Source: Ferrovibrio sp. (lineage in GTDB: Bacteria > Pseudomonadota > Alphaproteobacteria > Ferrovibrionales > Ferrovibrionaceae). Taken from it: a stretch of DNA of 64,000 nucleotides. The notes under the pieces were generated by a model. It was not told the DNA's origin. It did no database searches and saw only the letters and a program-made list of their open reading frames with translations. Positions 45,538-56,993 of this stretch are shown here, piece after piece. The first letter of the stretch is position 1. Every line of letters starts with the position of its first letter. The DNA is taken from positions 1 to 64,000 of the forward strand of contig NZ_JAHBYG010000008.1 of the NCBI RefSeq assembly GCF_019636075.1, written 5' to 3'. The position numbers and the translations under genes are program-made.

Positions 45538-47241
45538 ATGGCCATGCTGCGTTCCATCGGTTCGAAGATTTTCTCCATCGCCTTGGTTCTGATCACCCTG
45601 ATGCTGATCACCTCGATGGGCACCAGTTGGGTGGCCCGCGAAGTGGATGAGGAACTTGAGCGCGTCGAGCAGCATTATGTGCCGGCCTACGCCGATCTGT
45701 CGCAAGCCGAGGTGAAATCCCTGGAAGTGGCCCTGGCGCTGCGGCAATTCGTTTATCAAGCGGAGCATGGCGGCGATCCGGCAACCCTGAAATTGCTGCG
45801 CGAGCGCGTGGATGAACTTGAGAGCGCAGCGACCGCCGAGATCATCAAGGCGCGTGGTCAACTTAAATTCCTGCTGGCTGAGAACGATGCCTATGCCAAG
45901 GTCGAGCGCTTGGCGCGGCTGGATACGCGGCTGGAATTCCTGCTGGAGATGCTGGAGAAATACGAAGTCAGCGTGCGCGATATGATCCTTGCCGTCGAGG
46001 CCGGCGATCTTGCCGGATCGGAAAACCAGATGCGGTTGCTTGATCGTCGGCGGGCCGAGATCAACCGCCATCTCGAACGCGATCATGCCGATATGTATGC
46101 CAGCTTGAAATACGCCAGCGACAACCTGCAAATCATGCAGCATCGCGCTTCTCAGGCCAGTATGGCGCTGACGGTTATCGCCTGCATTCTCGGTTTGCTG
46201 GCGGCGGGCTATCTCACGCGCAATCTGGTGCGCCCGGTGCGGCGGTTGCTGGAAGGCGCGCGGCAGGTGGAGCATGGTTCGCTGGAAGTCGATTTGCCGG
46301 TGCGCAGCCGCGACGAAATCGGCGAACTCACCCAGAGCTTCAACATGATGGTGGGTGAGCTCAAGAAAAAAGAGCGCATCCGCGACACCTTCGGTCGCTA
46401 CATGGATCCGCGCATCGTGGATGGCCTGTTGATGCGGCCCGATCTGGCGCATGATGAGGGCGAGCGCCGGGTGATGACGGTGCTGTTTTGCGACATGCAG
46501 GGCTTCACCGGCTTGAGCGAGCGGTTGACCCCGACCGCATTGGTGACGGTGATCAACCGTTATCTCACCCTGATGTCGGAACCGATCCGCGCCAATGACG
46601 GGGTGATAGACAAATATATCGGCGATGCGGTGATGGCCTATTGGGGCCCTCCCTTCGTGCCTGCAGAACGTCAGGCCGAACTGGCCTGCCGCGCGGCGCT
46701 CGATATGCTGGATCAACTCGAGCGTTTCCGCGCGGAATTGCCGGACCTGCTGGGCTTGCGCCGCGAGGTGCCGCCGATTTCAATCCGCATCGGCATTGCC
46801 ACCGGCGATGTGGTGGTTGGCTCGATCGGCTCGGAATTTTCCCGCAGCTACTCGCTGCTGGGCGATACGGTAAACCTTGCCGCGCGGCTGGAATCCGCCA
46901 ACCGTTATTACGGCAGCACGATCATGCTGGCGGAAGCCACGCGGCGCATGGTGGGGCCCGGCATGTCGTTGCGCGAGTTGGATCGCCTGCGGGTGGCCGG
47001 CAAACAGGAAGCCGAGGTGGTGTACGAGCTTTACGGCCGCCAGCCGCAGCCGCAGCGCGATGCCGCCTTCGCCGATGCCCTGGCTGCTTATCGCAGGGGC
47101 GATTGGCCGAAAGCCCGCAATGCTTTTGCCACGCTGGCCGATGGCGATGCGGTGGCGGCGACGTTCCTGCACCGGGTGGAAAAGCTGCAAGCCGATGCGC
47201 CGACCGATTGGACCGGCGACTGGACCTTTACCGAGAAGTAG
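45538..47241 (+). CDS. Membrane class III adenylate cyclase with HAMP domain
   Basis: A 567-residue sensor cyclase. Helix 1 (about 10-32), a periplasmic helical segment (about 33-205) of four-helix-bundle character, helix 2 (about 207-228), a HAMP linker (about 229-280), the catalytic domain (about 300-480) and a short helical tail that looks TPR-like. Catalytic residues are visible: the metal Asp in LFCDMQGFTGLSE (near 319), a second Asp and the adenine-selecting Lys in DKYIGDAVMAYWG, and GDTVNLAARLESANRYYG with the transition-state Asn and Arg. It is predicted to make cAMP in response to a periplasmic or membrane signal. A GGAGGAG site precedes the ATG. No cognate receptor is adjacent. Confidence 0.9.
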   Translation: MAMLRSIGSKIFSIALVLITLMLITSMGTSWVAREVDEELERVEQHYVPAYADLSQAEVKSLEVALALRQFVYQAEHGGDPATLKLLRERVDELESAATAEIIKARGQLKFLLAENDAYAKVERLARLDTRLEFLLEMLEKYEVSVRDMILAVEAGDLAGSENQMRLLDRRRAEINRHLERDHADMYASLKYASDNLQIMQHRASQASMALTVIACILGLLAAGYLTRNLVRPVRRLLEGARQVEHGSLEVDLPVRSRDEIGELTQSFNMMVGELKKKERIRDTFGRYMDPRIVDGLLMRPDLAHDEGERRVMTVLFCDMQGFTGLSERLTPTALVTVINRYLTLMSEPIRANDGVIDKYIGDAVMAYWGPPFVPAERQAELACRAALDMLDQLERFRAELPDLLGLRREVPPISIRIGIATGDVVVGSIGSEFSRSYSLLGDTVNLAARLESANRYYGSTIMLAEATRRMVGPGMSLRELDRLRVAGKQEAEVVYELYGRQPQPQRDAAFADALAAYRRGDWPKARNAFATLADGDAVAATFLHRVEKLQADAPTDWTGDWTFTEK

Positions 47242-47244
47242 GCT

Positions 47245-48165
47245 TCAAAGCCCCAGCAGGGCCAGGAAGATCGGCATCGTAATGAAGGCGCCCAGCGTGC
47301 TGGCCGTGACGATGGCAGCCATCAGCGGCGCGTTGCCGCCCATCTGGCGCGCCAGGATATAGCTGGCGCTGGCGGTTGGCAGCATGGCCCAGAGCACCAA
47401 TATCTGGGTTTCCATACGATCCAGTCCCCAAAGCCAGCTGACGGTCAGCACAGTGCTGGGATAGACCACCAGTTTCAGCAATGTGGCTGTAATCACCGTC
47501 TTGCCGCCCTGGCGCGCCGCATCCATTTGCAAGGCCGCGCCAACGGTGAGCAGGCCAAGCGGTGCCGCCACATCGCCCAGCATCTTGAACATCGGGTCTA
47601 TGCCCGGCGGCAAGTGCAATCCGCTCAGGTTGATCAGGATGCCGGCGAGGCAGGCCAGGATCAGCGGGTTTTTGCCAAGCAGCAGCAATTGATCGCGCAG
47701 GGATGTGCCGCCGCCATGGGCGCCGTAGCGCACCAATACCAGCACGCACAGCACGTTCATGGTGGGAATAGCCAGCGATATCACCACGGCATAGAGCGTG
47801 ATGCCGGGATTGCCGGCCAGGGCTGCGGCCGCGCCGAAGCCTACGAAAGTGTTGAATCGCACCGACCCTTGAAACAGGCTGGTGAAGGAGGGGCCATCGA
47901 TCTTCAGCCAGGGTTTCATGGCGAAGGCGAGCAAAGCATTCAGCAGCAATGCGCAATACAATGTGCCGAACAGGCCTGTGGGGTCTAATTCGCCAAGATT
48001 GGCGCGGGCCAGGTTATGCACCAGCAGCGCGGGAAAGAAGATGAAATAAACCGCACGATCGGCCAGCGGCCAGAAGGCGTCGCCGGGAAAATTCCAGCGC
48101 CGCATGGCATGGCCGATCACGATCAGAATGAAAATGGGAAGGACAGACAGGATGACGCTGAGCAT
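47245..48165 (-). CDS. AEC-family transporter (auxin efflux carrier-like)
   Basis: A 306-residue carrier with ten predicted helices of the AEC family, whose bacterial members move malonate, malate or similar acids. It begins with LPIFILIVIGHAMRRWNF, has FNTFVGFGAAAALAG and QLLLLGKNPLILACLAGILINLSGLHLP around the middle, and ends with MPTASASYILARQMGGNAPLMAAIVTASTLGAF (conserved C-terminal half). It is convergent to the adenylate cyclase gene with 3 bases between stops. The 48178-48654 gene lies 12 bases upstream. Substrate and direction are unknown. Confidence 0.87.
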   Translation of the reverse strand: MLSVILSVLPIFILIVIGHAMRRWNFPGDAFWPLADRAVYFIFFPALLVHNLARANLGELDPTGLFGTLYCALLLNALLAFAMKPWLKIDGPSFTSLFQGSVRFNTFVGFGAAAALAGNPGITLYAVVISLAIPTMNVLCVLVLVRYGAHGGGTSLRDQLLLLGKNPLILACLAGILINLSGLHLPPGIDPMFKMLGDVAAPLGLLTVGAALQMDAARQGGKTVITATLLKLVVYPSTVLTVSWLWGLDRMETQILVLWAMLPTASASYILARQMGGNAPLMAAIVTASTLGAFITMPIFLALLGL

Positions 48166-48177
48166 GGTCTCGGCAGT

Positions 48178-48654
48178 TTAGACCGAACCCATGCCGAATT
48201 GCACCTGCAGGGAGAGATCGATCAGCCGATTGGCCAGCAGATAGCCGAGATACAGCGCCAGCGCCCGCAACAAGGTTTCGCCCCAGCCCAGCGGTTTGCC
48301 GGCATGGCGTTGGCGACGGTCGGTCTTGACGGCCTTTCTGGAATCTACCGTCAATGCCGGGGCGGGCTGGCGGATATCGTCGTTGGCAGCGGGCGGCGGC
48401 ATCACCGCTTCGGCCTCCACATCGATCACCACCGGCAGGGCAGCCGGCGCGGCGCGGGAAACGGCGGGCTTGGCTTCGGAAAATTGCCCCAGCGAAGCGA
48501 TCAGCGTGCGGCCCGGGCCATAGATGCGGCGCCAGCGGAAAGCCTCGGCCTCGGCGGCTTCACGGTCGCCCAGGGCAGCCCGGAATATCCAGCTATCGCC
48601 CAGCCGGGTCAGCACCGCATAGCGGGCAGTATCATGGCATTCATCCACGCTCAT
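48178..48654 (-). CDS. Hypothetical protein with C-terminal membrane segment
   Basis: A 158-residue protein that I do not recognise. Residues 1-58 form a small alpha/beta segment (CHDTARYAVLTRLGDSWIFR and FRWRRIYGPGRTLIASLGQF). About 59-115 is a disordered Ala/Pro-rich linker. About 125-147 is a probable membrane helix (TLLRALALYLGYLLANRLI). The frame codes cleanly, with alphaproteobacterial base use. It lies between the MacB-like gene and the AEC transporter on the same strand, but nothing shows a shared role. Confidence 0.65.
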   Translation of the reverse strand: MSVDECHDTARYAVLTRLGDSWIFRAALGDREAAEAEAFRWRRIYGPGRTLIASLGQFSEAKPAVSRAAPAALPVVIDVEAEAVMPPPAANDDIRQPAPALTVDSRKAVKTDRRQRHAGKPLGWGETLLRALALYLGYLLANRLIDLSLQVQFGMGSV

Positions 48655-48708
48655 GGGACATATCGTGTCACTACAGCGTTAATGGAAGTTAAACAGATAT
48701 TAAAAAAT

Positions 48709-49937
<1,229 letters not shown>

Positions 49938-49941
<4 letters not shown>

Positions 49942-50690
49942 GCAGCGGCTTCCGGCGGCGGCATTGCGACCAGTTCGGCGGCGGCATCGCGCGGTGCGGC
50001 TAGCGTTTCATCCTGCACCAGACGGCCATCGCGGAACAGCAGGCGGCGTTTGGCATAGGCGGCGATATCGGCCTCGTGGGTGACCAGCACGATGGTGATG
50101 CCGCGCGCATTCAGCGCCTGGAACAGCGCCATGATCTCCACCGAGGTGCGGCTGTCGAGCGCGCCGGTGGGTTCGTCGGCCAGCAGCAAGGCCGGATCGT
50201 TCACCAATGCGCGGGCAATCGCCACGCGCTGCTGCTGGCCGCCGGAAAGCTGCGCCGGCTGATGATCGGCGCGTTGCGACAGCCCAACCTCGGCCAGCCT
50301 CTGCGCAGCCAATGCAAGGCGCTGCGCATGGGGCAGGGCGCCATCGCGGCGATAGAGCAGCGGCAGCGCCACGTTATCCAGGGCGGTGGTGCGCGGCAGC
50401 AGATTGAAATTCTGGAACACGAAACCGATCATGCGGTTGCGCAGATCGGCGCGGGCATCGTCGTCCAGCCCGGCTACGTCATGGCCATCCAGCCGATAGC
50501 TGCCGCCGCTGGGCGCATCCAGGCAGCCGATCATGTTCATGAAAGTGGATTTGCCCGAACCGGATGGCCCCATCACCGCCACGAACGCGCCGCGCGCGAT
50601 TTCGATATCGATGCCGGCCAAAGCGGTGACCGTGTTGTCGCCCAGCCTGAACTGTTTGCGCAGGCCGTGGGTTTCGATCAACGGCTGCAT
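49938..50690 (-). CDS. MacB/LolD-type ABC transporter ATPase
   Basis: A 250-residue ATP-binding subunit. Walker A is [15 protein letters not shown] (about 40-54), then the Q-loop in [22 protein letters not shown], the ABC signature [33 protein letters not shown] with Walker B and D-loop, and H-loop [11 protein letters not shown]. It powers the adjacent MacB-like permease. The ATG shares one base with the adaptor stop and its own stop overlaps the permease start, so the three genes are tightly coupled. Confidence 0.94.
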
Positions 50691-52288
50691 CAGAGGCGCA
50701 GCCTGGGCATGGCGGAATTGCTGCCGGGCGCTGCGTTGGCGCCTGAAGATTGCAGGCCGATCACGATTTCATCGCCTTCCTGCAAACCGCCGCCGAGGAT
50801 TTCGGTGTAAGCGCCATCGGTGATGCCGACCCGCAATGGCAGCGCAACCAGCACGCCATCCTTGCTGCGATAGACGCGGCCTTCGCTGCCGCCTCCGGCA
50901 TTGCCGGCATTCATCGCCTGGAATTTCTGGCGTTGTTCAGGCGTGAGCAGGCCCGCGATGCGGCCACGATTTTCGGCGCGCAGGCGTTCGATGCTCTGGC
51001 GCCGTTGCGCTTCGGTGAGCGATGGGGCCAAAGCCGCGATGCGGCTGCGGAATTCCGCGAAGGCGGCATCCAGCGCCTGAATCTGACTTTCCGACAAGGC
51101 CAGATCGCGGATCAGCCTTTCGCGCACGGCCTGAATGCTTCCGGCCGGTCCCGGCGCCGGCCCCGCATTGCCTGCGGAAGCCGTTGGCTGGCCGGCGCCA
51201 TCGGTGGCCTGCACAGGCGCACCCGGCGGTGCGCGAAACCGCAGCGCTGCATTGGGCAGCTTCAGTGCATTGGGGCGCTGCTCCACCACGATACGCACAT
51301 TAGCGGTCATGCCCGGCAGCAATTTCTGATCCGGATTATCGGCGGCGATCACCACCGTGTAGGTGACGACATTCTGCACTACCTGGGGCGATTTGCGGAT
51401 CTGCCGGATGCTGCCTTCGAAATTGCGGCCAGGCAGGCTGTCCACCGTGAAACTGGCTGCCATGCGTTCCGCCAGACGCCCGATATCGGCTTCGTCAACG
51501 CTGGTTTCCACCTGCATCTTGGTGAGGGTTTCGGCAATGGTGAACAGCACGGGCGATTGCAGGCTGGCGGCCACGGTTTGCCCGGCATCCACATTGCGCA
51601 GGATCACCACGCCATCCACCGGGGCGCGGATATAGCTGCGTTCCAGATCGATGCGGGCCTGGCGCAAAGCGGCTTCGCGCTGCTTCACCACCGCCAGGGC
51701 ATTGGCAAGCTGCGCCTCGGCCATGGTGCCGGCGGCCCGCGCGCCCTGCAATTGCGCCTTGGCGCCCAGGGCATTGGCTTCTTGGCGATCCTTGTCGGCG
51801 GCCGAACCGACGCCGCGTTCCGCAAGGTCGCGCTTGCGGCCGAATTCGCGTTCGGCATCCAGGCGGGTGATATCGGCACGTTGGGTGTCGGTGCGGGCGC
51901 GTTCCAGGCTGGCGCGCTGCACCAGCACGGCGGCCTGCGCGACTTCCAGCTCGGCAGCGGCCTGGGCCACCCGGGCCTCGAAGGATTCCGGGTCGATCCG
52001 GGCGATCACCTGGTTGGCGCGCACCTCGGTGTTGAAATCCGCCAGCACTTCCTTGATCTGGCCGGATACCTGGCTGCCCACCTGCACCTGGGTGACCGGC
52101 GCCAGCGTACCGGAAGCGGAGACCGTGCTGACCAGTGCCCCGCGCTCCACTTTCGCGGTGCGGTAGCGGGGCGCTTCTGGCACAGCGAAATATTGCCGCC
52201 ATAGCAGGAAGCCGCCGCCGGCAAGGCCGACCAGCAGCAGCAAAACACCGATTTTACGCAGCAGACGACGCGAGGATGTAGCCGGCAT
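50690..52288 (-). CDS. MacA-like periplasmic adaptor with Spy-like helical insert
   Basis: A 532-residue membrane fusion protein with an N-terminal helix (about 8-28), a lipoyl/hairpin region (VSTVSASGTLAPVTQVQVGSQ, then a long coiled hairpin at about 100-200 and LERSYIRAPVDGVVILRNVDAG) and barrel domains. Between about 360 and 455, after LPNAALRFRAPPGAP, is a Pro/Gly-rich linker and a helical segment with LTEAQRRQSIERLRAENR and LLTPEQRQKFQAM, the LTxxQ pattern of Spy/CpxP chaperones. MacA is about 370 residues, so the insert explains the extra length. The frame extends 13 codons to an earlier start at 52327. It is the first gene of the MacAB-like operon. Confidence 0.88.
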   Translation of the reverse strand: MPATSSRRLLRKIGVLLLLVGLAGGGFLLWRQYFAVPEAPRYRTAKVERGALVSTVSASGTLAPVTQVQVGSQVSGQIKEVLADFNTEVRANQVIARIDPESFEARVAQAAAELEVAQAAVLVQRASLERARTDTQRADITRLDAEREFGRKRDLAERGVGSAADKDRQEANALGAKAQLQGARAAGTMAEAQLANALAVVKQREAALRQARIDLERSYIRAPVDGVVILRNVDAGQTVAASLQSPVLFTIAETLTKMQVETSVDEADIGRLAERMAASFTVDSLPGRNFEGSIRQIRKSPQVVQNVVTYTVVIAADNPDQKLLPGMTANVRIVVEQRPNALKLPNAALRFRAPPGAPVQATDGAGQPTASAGNAGPAPGPAGSIQAVRERLIRDLALSESQIQALDAAFAEFRSRIAALAPSLTEAQRRQSIERLRAENRGRIAGLLTPEQRQKFQAMNAGNAGGGSEGRVYRSKDGVLVALPLRVGITDGAYTEILGGGLQEGDEIVIGLQSSGANAAPGSNSAMPRLRL

Positions 52289-52353
52289 TTGTGCATGTTC
52301 TATGTTTTTTCTTGGGCAGTTTAGCACGGCTGCAATCGGGAATCTTGCCCCGC

Positions 52354-52395
52354 TTTATCGCCTCAGGTTTATCGCTTCAAAATTTATCGGTTCAA
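52354..52395. repeat. Three tandem TTTATCG repeats upstream of the MacAB-like operon
   Basis: TTTATCGCCTCA (52354), TTTATCGCTTCAA (52368) and TTTATCGGTTCAA (52383) recur at 14-15 base spacing. They lie 66-107 bases ahead of the adaptor gene and within the 300-base divergent gap shared with the beta-barrel gene. Possibly a multi-site operator. Confidence 0.6.
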
Positions 52396-52592
52396 ATATG
52401 TGCTTTTGGGATCTCGGCGTATGAATTACGCAATTAACCAGCCACGTCTGGTACCAGGAGATGATTTTAATACGGTTGTGGTTTATATGACATGCACCAT
52501 CTAAAAGTATTTATTCCATCACGGCGGGCATTGCCCATAACGTTTATTTTAAATATATTAAAAAAACAAACTAACTAAGAAAGGGAATATTA

Positions 52593-53219
52593 ATGCGCTT
52601 GCTTGCCGTAGCACTAGTTTTTTCTGCTGTAATTTCCGCTCCAGTTGTGGCTCAGGAAAAGGCTAAGACGGGCTGGTATGGCTCGATTACAGCCGGTTAC
52701 CTGATCCCCAACGACACGGATGGTTCCATTGGCAATACGCCCGTCAGCCTCGAAATAGATAACGGCTACTCCATATTTGGCGCGGCCGGTTACAAGTTCG
52801 GCAATGGCTTTCGCGTAGAGGGCGAACTTGGCTATAGCACGGCCGATCTGGACAAAGTTAAAATCGGGAGTACGCCGGTTACCCTGAATGGCGATGTCCA
52901 GCTGTTCACGGCCACTGGCGGTCTTTTCTACGATCTGACCACCAAGTCAGCGTTTACCCCTTATGTCGGTGTGGGCGTCGGCGTCGTTCGTGAAGAGTTG
53001 AGCCGCACGAGGGCTACCGCAAACGGCGTTACCGTCACGACCAATGGCGGTTCGGAGACCAACCTCACCGCTTTTGGCGAAGCCGGCGTTGGCGTGAGCC
53101 TGGGGTCCAAAATCGAACTGGTTCCCTCATACCGCTATCAGTGGATCGACGATGGCAGCGGCGGCCTAGACGATACGACCGCGCATCTGTTCCGCCTCGG
53201 TTTGCGCTACTGGTTCTAA
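52593..53219 (+). CDS. Outer-membrane beta-barrel protein
   Basis: A 208-residue protein with a Sec signal peptide ending PVVAQ at about residue 21. The remainder alternates polar and hydrophobic residues with glycine-rich turns, for example WYGSITAGYLIPNDT and GYKFGNGFRVEGELGYS. It ends in LFRLGLRYWF, the terminal aromatic expected for insertion by the BAM complex. This is an OmpA-like or Opa-like eight-stranded porin of unknown cargo. The leader is AT-rich with an AAAGGG site. It is divergent to the MacAB-like operon and followed by a strong hairpin. Confidence 0.88.
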   Translation: MRLLAVALVFSAVISAPVVAQEKAKTGWYGSITAGYLIPNDTDGSIGNTPVSLEIDNGYSIFGAAGYKFGNGFRVEGELGYSTADLDKVKIGSTPVTLNGDVQLFTATGGLFYDLTTKSAFTPYVGVGVGVVREELSRTRATANGVTVTTNGGSETNLTAFGEAGVGVSLGSKIELVPSYRYQWIDDGSGGLDDTTAHLFRLGLRYWF

Positions 53220-53246
53220 TCCGAAAAAGCTCAGAACCTATCGATG

Positions 53247-53274
53247 GAATGGCCGGTCGCAAGATCGGCCATTC
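53247..53274. terminator. Probable bidirectional terminator after the beta-barrel gene
   Basis: GAATGGCCGGTC and GATCGGCCATTC pair over 12 bases (one G-U) around a GCAA loop. It sits between the convergent beta-barrel and PP-loop genes. The U-tract is short on both strands. Confidence 0.6.
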
Positions 53275-53286
53275 TTGCTACTGGCT

Positions 53287-53966
53287 TTAAGCAGGAATCA
53301 CATCCGCATAGACGAAGCCGTCGCGTTCCACCACTTCGCCCAGCCGCACATCTATGGCTGTATCGAACATCGGGCCGGCCACCACGGCGGTATGGAATTC
53401 GCCATTCTCGCCGCAGGGATCCACGTCTGCCGGCAGGTCGGCCAACAGGCTGGCATCGAAACGGCGGCCGGCGAAGCTCTTATCCAGCTTGCGCGGATCG
53501 ACGGTGACGAGGTGGGCCACAAGGCCATCGGCGATCATACTGCGGGCCAATGCGCCGGTTTCGCGGCCCCAGAGCGGATAAATCGCCTGCATGCCGATGG
53601 CAGCCAGCTTTTCGTTGCGATAGGCGCGGATATCTTCCAGATACAAATCGCCGAACACCATATGGCGCACGCCCTGGGCGGCAATCTCGTCCATGGCCTT
53701 GGCCATGCGGGATTCGTATTCGTCGTTGGAGCAGGGCCAGGGCAGCGGCACTTTCAGGCAGGGCAGGCCGGTGGCGGCGATCTGGCGGTCGAGCAATGCG
53801 TTGCGCGTGCCGTGCATGGCCACGCGGTCGAAGGCTTCATTCGTTGTGGTGATCAGGCCGACTATATCGGCAAGCCCAAGACGCCGGGCTTCGAACAGCG
53901 CATAGGCGCTGTCCTTGCCCGACGACCAGGACAGATAGGCTTTCGTCCTATCCGTGTTCGGCTGGT

Positions 53967-53970
<4 letters not shown>
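53287..53970 (-). CDS. PP-loop ATPase, Dph6/adenine nucleotide alpha hydrolase-like, apparent CTG start
   Basis: A 227-residue protein of the PP-loop ATPase superfamily resembling diphthine-ammonia ligase (Dph6). It has [20 protein letters not shown] (PP-loop, about 11-30), [41 protein letters not shown] and LIxDG-like [16 protein letters not shown]. Upstream of the PP-loop there is no ATG, GTG or TTG. The CTG at 53970 overlaps the stop of the preceding gene as CTGA, in the way ATGA usually does. The next GTG or ATG (53823 or 53817) would remove the SSGKDS motif. A CTG start is therefore proposed, with a mutated start as the alternative. Bacteria lack diphthamide, so its amidation target is unknown. 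Confidence 0.75.
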
Positions 53971-55148
<1,178 letters not shown>

Positions 55149-55249
55149 GTGTCTCTCGTTCGGTTGGTAGTCTGACTCGGCCGGTTCCGGCGGGGCAGGA
55201 GACTATATCAAGCACCCGAAAGTGCAATCCGTCGCTGGGTCAAACCGCC

Positions 55250-55286
55250 GTATTCACCTGGCAGACGGCCAGTATTCACTTGGCAG
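55250..55286. repeat. Duplicated 15-bp segment around the Rid gene stop
   Basis: GTATTCACCTGGCAG (55250-55264) and GTATTCACTTGGCAG (55272-55286) are direct copies 22 bases apart. The second holds the stop codon of the Rid-family gene, so the first is a duplicate of its tail lying in the gap before gcdH. Confidence 0.7.
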
Positions 55287-55674
55287 GGGGGATGACCGCC
55301 GTGGCCTCGATTTCAACTTTGGCTCGATCTTCCAGAAGCGCTGCCACCTGCACCAGGGTCATGGCCGGATAATGCCGGCCGAAGATGTCGCGGTAGGCCT
55401 TGCCGATGGCCTCGGCGGCGGCCAGGTATTCCCGCTTGTCGGTGACATACCAGGTCATCCGGGTCACATGCTCGGGCCGGGCGCCGCCCTCGGCCAGAAC
55501 CCGGGCGATATTCAGCATGGCCTGGCGGGCCTGTTCGCCGAAATCATCGGTTTCGAACTCGGCCTGCGCATTCCAGCCGATCTGGCCGGCCACATGCACA
55601 TGGCTGCCCTCGGCCAGGATGCCATTGGCATAGCCCTTGGGCTTGATCCATTCCGCCGGATTCAGGATGCGCAT
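55276..55674 (-). CDS. Rid-family (RidA/YjgF-like) protein
   Basis: A 132-residue trimeric-fold Rid protein. The core reads HVHVAGQIGWNAQAEFE, QARQAMLNIARVLAEGGARPEHVTRMTWYVTDKREYLAAA and HYPAMTLVQVAALLEDRAKVEIEATAV. RidA proper clears reactive enamines from PLP enzymes using a conserved arginine shortly after the position equivalent to PAMT; here PAMTLVQV has no arginine. It probably belongs to another Rid subfamily with a different or unknown reaction. It lies 127 bases upstream of gcdH on the same strand. Confidence 0.87.
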   Translation of the reverse strand: MRILNPAEWIKPKGYANGILAEGSHVHVAGQIGWNAQAEFETDDFGEQARQAMLNIARVLAEGGARPEHVTRMTWYVTDKREYLAAAEAIGKAYRDIFGRHYPAMTLVQVAALLEDRAKVEIEATAVIPPAK

Positions 55675-55778
55675 CTCGGGCTCCCTTTCTGAAAATACTT
55701 TAAATATAAAATAAACCGGAAATCCCGGCAGCGAAAGCCCCCGCTTGAGGGCCTGGGCGATTCAGGCTAGCAAAGGCC

Positions 55779-55973
55779 ATGAGCGACGACGATCTCCAAG
55801 CCATTATCGAATTCCGCCGGGTTGGCAGCGTGCTGAAGGTGATCGCGGTGGACCCGGCCACGGGCATCGAGGTGTCGATGGTGGGGGATCCGCGCTATTC
55901 CCAGCAGGAACTGGGCCGGCTGGCGGCGCGCAAGCTGCGCTATGTGCTGGACAAGAAGGCCGGTAAGGCGTAG
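55779..55973 (+). CDS. Small conserved protein (DUF6898-like)
   Basis: A 64-residue protein: IIEFRRVGSVLKVIAVDPATGIEVSMVGDPRYSQQELGRLAARKLRYVLDKK is the conserved part. Proteins with this layout are widespread in alphaproteobacteria and carry the DUF6898 label, as far as I recall. It is divergent to the Rid gene and 103 bases upstream of livH. Function unknown. Small beta-rich fold expected. Confidence 0.75.
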   Translation: MSDDDLQAIIEFRRVGSVLKVIAVDPATGIEVSMVGDPRYSQQELGRLAARKLRYVLDKKAGKA

Positions 55974-56076
55974 CCCGGCACAAAAATCCCTTAATGCTTG
56001 CAGGTCTGGACACTTGCAGCGCCTGGCGGTTTCGGGCCATGCTTGGTTCAACAACAGGGATTCATAACGGGGAAAA

Positions 56077-56991
<915 letters not shown>

Positions 56992-56993
56992 GC

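Noticed and set aside
52421..52504. 27-codon frame starting MNYAINQPRLVPGDD in the gap before the beta-barrel gene
   Set aside because: No ribosome site and no recognisable family; too short to support.
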